26,977 nucleotides of DNA, from positions 1-26,977 of the IMG/VR virus record IMGVR_UViG_3300044633_000240. One strand, written 5' to 3'. Below, one piece after another: positions 23,784-26,977 of the stretch (position 1 is its first letter; every line of letters begins with the position of its first letter). This DNA comes from a virus. The notes beneath the pieces were generated by a model. That model was not told where the DNA came from and did not search any database. It saw only the letters and a list, made by a program, of their open reading frames with translations. Made by a program: the position numbers and the translations under genes.

Positions 23784-24996
23784 TACAGAGGCAAAACTAC
23801 TTACGGCTGTTTTAAAGGATAAGCAAATCCATGTTCTTCTTCAGGCCAATGTTGACAACCTTTTAAGAACTCATGGAGATATCTGGAACTTTGTTAGACT
23901 ATATTTTGAGAACAACTCAGTCCTTCCACCAGCAGAATTAGTTACTGAAAAGTTTAGAGACTTTGAGCCAGTAGCAGGTGTTGGTGCAACAAAACATCAC
24001 CTTGAAGAACTTCAAGGAGAGTACCTAACAGATAGTCTCAAAGATATTATTAGGTCAGCAGCATCTGAGATTCAAAACAATAATGGAACTGGTGCCCTTA
24101 ATGAACTAATCACAAAGACCTCAGAACTAAAAAAGAATACTGCTGCAATTCGTGACATCGATGTTACAGATCTTGAGTCTGCAATTGCATACTTTGAAAA
24201 TGTAAAGAAGCAGCAAGCACTAGGAATGTCTGGAATTAAAACAGGTTTGCCAGGGTTTGATAACTATCTGCCATCTGGAATTATGCCAGGACAACTAGGA
24301 GTGTTCCTTGCTTACCCAGGTATTGGAAAGTCATGGCTTGCACTTTACTTTGCTGTTCAAGCATGGAAGCAAGGAAAGTCTCCAATGGTAATTTCTCTTG
24401 AAATGTCTGAAACAGAGGTCCGTAATCGTGTCTTCACTATAATGGGCGAGGGTCGTTGGTCACATAGAAAGATTAGCAATGGTGAGATTGAGATTGATAT
24501 GCTAAAAGAATGGCATGCAAATAATCTTGCAGGAAAGCCAGAGTTTCACATCATCTCAAATGATAGCGGTGGAGAAATCAATCCTTCAGTCCTTCGTGGA
24601 AAGATTGATCAGTACAAGCCAGACTTTGTTATTGTTGACTATTTACAGTTGATGGCACCTAATCAGAAGTCAGATAATGAAACGGTACGAATGAAGAACC
24701 TTTCAAGAGAACTTAAACTTATGGCTATTGGTGAAGAAGTTCCTATTATTGCTATCTCTTCTGCCACACCAGATGATGTTAATGACCTCTCTACGGTGCC
24801 TACGCTGGGTCAAACAGCCTGGTCTAGACAGATTGCCTACGATGCTGACTGGGTCCTTGCTCTAGGCCGTGGAACCAATAGCGATATTATTGAATGTGCC
24901 TTTAGAAAGAACCGTAATGGATTTATGGGAGACTTTTTAGTACAGTGCGACTTTGACAAGGGATACTACAGATATAAAGACTTTGAAGATAAGTAG
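23776..24996 (+). CDS. dnaB: DnaB-type replicative DNA helicase
   Basis: A 406-residue RecA-fold helicase that would unwind DNA at the phage fork. The GTG start has AAAGGAG seven bases upstream. Motifs: Walker A AYPGIGKS at 179-186 (K185), the catalytic glutamate in ISLEMSETEV (E209), Walker B VIVDYLQLM with D288, a motif-3-like stretch IIAISSATPDDVN, and a closing FRKNRNGFMGD segment that may carry the arginine finger. The N-terminal domain (about 1-140) is shorter and diverged compared with bacterial DnaB of roughly 450-470 residues, as in many phage helicases. It stands upstream of a primase gene, and the two would form the primosome. Confidence 0.92.
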   Translation: MNNTEAKLLTAVLKDKQIHVLLQANVDNLLRTHGDIWNFVRLYFENNSVLPPAELVTEKFRDFEPVAGVGATKHHLEELQGEYLTDSLKDIIRSAASEIQNNNGTGALNELITKTSELKKNTAAIRDIDVTDLESAIAYFENVKKQQALGMSGIKTGLPGFDNYLPSGIMPGQLGVFLAYPGIGKSWLALYFAVQAWKQGKSPMVISLEMSETEVRNRVFTIMGEGRWSHRKISNGEIEIDMLKEWHANNLAGKPEFHIISNDSGGEINPSVLRGKIDQYKPDFVIVDYLQLMAPNQKSDNETVRMKNLSRELKLMAIGEEVPIIAISSATPDDVNDLSTVPTLGQTAWSRQIAYDADWVLALGRGTNSDIIECAFRKNRNGFMGDFLVQCDFDKGYYRYKDFEDK

Positions 24997-24997
24997 T

Positions 24998-25003
24998 TAT
25001 AAT
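24998..25003 (+). promoter_or_regulatory. -10 box (TATAAT), probable leaderless start
   Basis: A perfect TATAAT begins two bases after the helicase stop and ends five bases before ATG 25009. No ribosome binding site precedes this ATG. The TG extension is absent here, so this is a weaker member of the leaderless set found at 4491 and 22094. Confidence 0.45.
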
Positions 25004-25008
25004 ATGGT

Positions 25009-25368
25009 ATGTCAAAAACTAGGGAGCACTTGCCACCAACCTTCTACCATCATAAGCCTATTAAAAGGTTTTATCTTGATGGAATAATTTACGACGACTC
25101 AATGATCGGAAGACTCAAGGATGAGTACATAAGATTATTGGTGTCAGAAATGAAACTAAGTGGGTATGTGCCAAGAATTGATCTTGACCCAGACTTCACT
25201 ATAAGGTATAATGAGATTAAGAACTTTTTTGAATTTGAATTATCGATACAGGCAGTCTACGCAGGGAAGAGGAAAAGCGAATGGATAGCAGGAATAGACG
25301 GAACCAATCCAATCTTTATTCCGCAGAACAAGTCAAGCGAGTCCTTACAGGATCGGGTATTACCGTAG
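25009..25368 (+). CDS. unknown protein between helicase and primase
   Basis: A 119-residue protein. It contains PPTFYHHKPIKRFYLDGIIY, then a helix with RLKDEYIRLLVSEMKLSGYV, PRIDLDPDFTIRY and NFFEFELSIQAVYAG, with a basic turn GKRKSEW. I do not recognise the family. The repeated aromatic/acidic pattern and location suggest a primase- or helicase-associated function, but that is inference. The ATG is set by the TATAAT six bases upstream. The last 88 bp overlap the primase gene in another frame, so the C-terminus (GIDGTNPIFIPQNKSSESLQ) is constrained by the primase N-terminus. Confidence 0.65.
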   Translation: MSKTREHLPPTFYHHKPIKRFYLDGIIYDDSMIGRLKDEYIRLLVSEMKLSGYVPRIDLDPDFTIRYNEIKNFFEFELSIQAVYAGKRKSEWIAGIDGTNPIFIPQNKSSESLQDRVLP

Positions 25369-26225
25369 AGTCTGAACTTGATGCAGACTTCATGATCTTT
25401 TGTCCATTTCACAATAACCACAGAACCCCAGCAGGCGAAGTACAAAAAGATAGTGGCATGTTTTTCTGTTTCTCTTGTCAAAAATCTGCAGACCTTATAG
25501 AACTAGTTATGCATACATCTGGAAGAACTTATTTTGAGTCTGCTAGATTTATTAAGAGCAAAGAAAAGTTAACTAATCTTACTACAGAAATTGATAAGGT
25601 TCTTGTAAAAGAAGAGCAGTACAAAACATTTGATGAACTTATTATTAAAAGGTTACACAACAATCTTGTTGCATCAGAAAGAGCAAAAAATTATTTTACA
25701 TATAGGAAAATTGAAAAGTCTTCCTGTATAAAGTTTGTATTGGGATACTCAGAGAAACAAGATATGGTAACAGTTCCAGTCCACAGCCCAGATGGTATAC
25801 CACTCGGCTTTGTTGGAAGATCTATTGAAGGTAAAGATTTTAAGAATACTCCAGGGCTCCCAAAAAGCAAAACACTTTTTAACTTGCATCGTGTGAAGAA
25901 ATCTGATAGAGTATATGTAGTAGAGTCTTCCTTTGATGCCATTAGGCTAGATCAGGTTGGGCTTCCAGCAGTAGCAACCCTTGGCGCAAATGTGTCAAGC
26001 ACACAAATAGAATTGCTTCAGAAGTATTTCAATAACATAATTGTTATTGCAGATAATGATGAGGCGGGAGGAAACATGAAAGATAGAATAGTTGAAAAAC
26101 TTTCTAGTCGTGTTTCCGTTATTAAACTAAACACTCAGTATAAAGATATTGGTGATATGCCAGATGAAGAACTTGCAGGTTTGGAGTTCCAGTTTGACAA
26201 ATCTATATCACTTATGCTAAACTAA
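25281..26225 (+). CDS. dnaG: DnaG-type primase
   Basis: A 314-residue primase that would make RNA primers. The CHC2 zinc domain has C41, H44, C63 and C66 (FCPFHNNH and FFCFSCQ). The TOPRIM domain has the catalytic glutamate E215 in VYVVESSFDAIRL and the metal-binding D258 and D260 in IVIADNDEAGG. It is about half the length of bacterial DnaG because the C-terminal helicase-binding domain is missing, as in many phage primases. ATG 25281 is the only good start: the zinc domain helix begins by residue 13, and GGGAAGAGG lies shortly upstream. This gives an 88-bp overlap with the preceding gene. Arginine codons are mostly AGA, suggesting moderate expression. Confidence 0.92.
   Translation: MDSRNRRNQSNLYSAEQVKRVLTGSGITVESELDADFMIFCPFHNNHRTPAGEVQKDSGMFFCFSCQKSADLIELVMHTSGRTYFESARFIKSKEKLTNLTTEIDKVLVKEEQYKTFDELIIKRLHNNLVASERAKNYFTYRKIEKSSCIKFVLGYSEKQDMVTVPVHSPDGIPLGFVGRSIEGKDFKNTPGLPKSKTLFNLHRVKKSDRVYVVESSFDAIRLDQVGLPAVATLGANVSSTQIELLQKYFNNIIVIADNDEAGGNMKDRIVEKLSSRVSVIKLNTQYKDIGDMPDEELAGLEFQFDKSISLMLN
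26215..26223 (+). promoter_or_regulatory. possible extended -10 (TGcTAAACT) for the ssDNA-binding gene
   Basis: A TGn followed by TAAACT, which keeps four of six TATAAT positions, overlaps the primase stop. Transcription would start near 26230, ahead of AAAGGAGA (26236-26243) and ATG 26249. It is plausible because the downstream gene shows high-expression codon use, but the match is weak. Confidence 0.3.
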
Positions 26226-26248
26226 TATAACAACTAAAGGAGAATAAT

Positions 26249-26905
26249 ATGAGCGTAGTAAAGGGACTCAAGAACATTAATGCCCTGCTCGACAAGCCAA
26301 AGTATGAAAACGACGGGCCAAAAGTAAAGTGGCTAAAACTTGCAGATGGTCAGTCTGTAAAGATTCGATTCATTGAAGAACTCGATGAAGATTCTGCAAA
26401 CTATAATGAAAAGCGTGGACTAGCACTTGTTGTTAAGGAGCACGTAAATCCAAAGGACTATAAGCGTAAGGCTGTAGACACAATGGAATCAGAAGGCCGT
26501 GACTGGGCAGAAGAAATGCACCGTAAGGATCCAAAGGCTGGCTGGCGTGGTCGTCTTCGTTTCTATTGCAACGTACTAGTTGACGATGGAATTGAAGCAC
26601 CGTATGTTGCAATCTGGTCAATGGGTATCAGCAAGCAGTCATCATTCAACACAATTCGTGAGTATGCCCTAGAAACAGGTAGCATCTCAAACGTGCTATG
26701 GAAGTTAAAGCGTAATGGCCAGGGAACTGAAACCAATTACACTCTTATTCCATCAGCACCAGACAAGGAACCATTTGATTGGAAGGACATTGAGCCTTAT
26801 CCTCTTGAGTCAGCACTTAAGAAGATTCCTTATGCCGAGCAAGAAGCATATTATTTGGGCTTTGATGGCCCATCTGTAACTTCATCTACCAACGCAGATT
26901 GGTAA
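26249..26905 (+). CDS. single-stranded DNA-binding protein, gp32-like
   Basis: A 218-residue protein located between primase and polymerase. The opening of the core, KVKWLKLADGQSVKIRFIEE, is the typical first strands of phage gp32-like OB-fold proteins. It is followed by a variable loop, then RGRLRFYCNVLVDD and APYVAIWSMGISKQSSF strands, and an extended C-terminus. It should coat single-stranded DNA at the fork. Codon use is strongly biased: arginine codons are CGN, and nearly all lysines are AAG. That fits a protein made in large amounts. AAAGGAGA lies five bases before the ATG. The family call is by pattern and position; a function in recombination mediation cannot be excluded. Confidence 0.7.
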   Translation: MSVVKGLKNINALLDKPKYENDGPKVKWLKLADGQSVKIRFIEELDEDSANYNEKRGLALVVKEHVNPKDYKRKAVDTMESEGRDWAEEMHRKDPKAGWRGRLRFYCNVLVDDGIEAPYVAIWSMGISKQSSFNTIREYALETGSISNVLWKLKRNGQGTETNYTLIPSAPDKEPFDWKDIEPYPLESALKKIPYAEQEAYYLGFDGPSVTSSTNADW

Positions 26906-26906
26906 T

Positions 26907-26977
26907 ATGAACTACGTAGGCTTACATGTCCACACCCATTTTAGTTTGTTTGATGGGATTGCTACTCCAGAAGAATA
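26907..26977 (+). CDS. dnaE: DNA polymerase III alpha subunit, N-terminal fragment (runs off window)
   Basis: ATG 26907 lies one base after the previous stop, and the frame is open to the right edge (23 complete codons). The translation MNYVGLHVHTHFSLFDGIAT followed by PEE is the PHP-domain start of DnaE-type polymerases, with the H-x-H-x-H-x-S metal-binding motif (HVHTHFS) and the D-G-x-x-x-P-E-E ending. It would be the phage replicative polymerase. Its position directly after primase and ssDNA-binding genes supports this. The polymerase core is outside the window, so completeness cannot be judged. Confidence 0.85.
   Translation, partial: MNYVGLHVHTHFSLFDGIATPEE

Noticed and set aside
25207-25212. 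TATAAT inside the 25009 gene
   Set aside because: It lacks the TG extension and has no start codon at the leaderless spacing; likely chance in AT-rich coding DNA.

Overview
The window is a contiguous piece of a tailed double-stranded DNA phage genome with a long non-contractile tail (siphovirus type). Every supported gene is on the + strand, packed with 1-4 nt stop/start overlaps. It begins inside the major capsid protein gene and ends 23 codons into a DNA polymerase III alpha subunit gene. The DNA is AT-rich. The chaperone, tape-measure, tail-tip and primase proteins look to me like those of actinobacteriophages. AT-rich extended -10 promoters without -35 boxes, several placed 5-6 nt before an ATG (leaderless transcripts), also fit an actinobacterial host. 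A low-GC actinobacterium such as a freshwater lineage is my inference, not a demonstrated fact. I see no integrase, lysis gene, tRNA, CRISPR array or insertion sequence here.

Layout: (1) 2-3707, head completion and neck: major capsid C-terminus, a V/E/A/P-repeat protein, head-tail adaptor, stopper-like, neck (HK97 gp10-like) and tail-terminator-like proteins. (2) 3708-5565, tail tube and chaperones: major tail protein, a strong terminator with a TTCG loop, then two paralogous tail assembly chaperone genes. The first is a fused G+T type read from a leaderless promoter. The second is a G-only type with its own promoter and a strong ribosome binding site. (3) 5584-14682, a 3032-residue tape measure protein with embedded extra domains, one of them kinase-like. 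(4) 14672-22552, distal tail, tail hub, fibre and accessory virion proteins. (5) 22552-23231, a small zinc ribbon and a MerR-like DNA-binding protein with an AT-hook-like motif. (6) 23245-end, replication: two small proteins, DnaB-type helicase, a small unknown protein, DnaG-type primase, gp32-like ssDNA-binding protein and DnaE.

Expression is visibly tuned. Terminators follow the capsid gene and the major tail gene, and promoters restart transcription after each. The presumably abundant proteins (capsid, major tail, ssDNA-binding protein, short chaperone) use AAG for lysine; the first three also use CGT/CGC for arginine. Their neighbours use AAA and AGA. The most interesting signals are the duplicated chaperone pair, which seems to replace the usual programmed frameshift, the leaderless promoter class, and the enzyme-like domain inside the tape measure.

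All family calls come from reading the sequences; no database search was run. No stretch over 300 bases lacks a gene.
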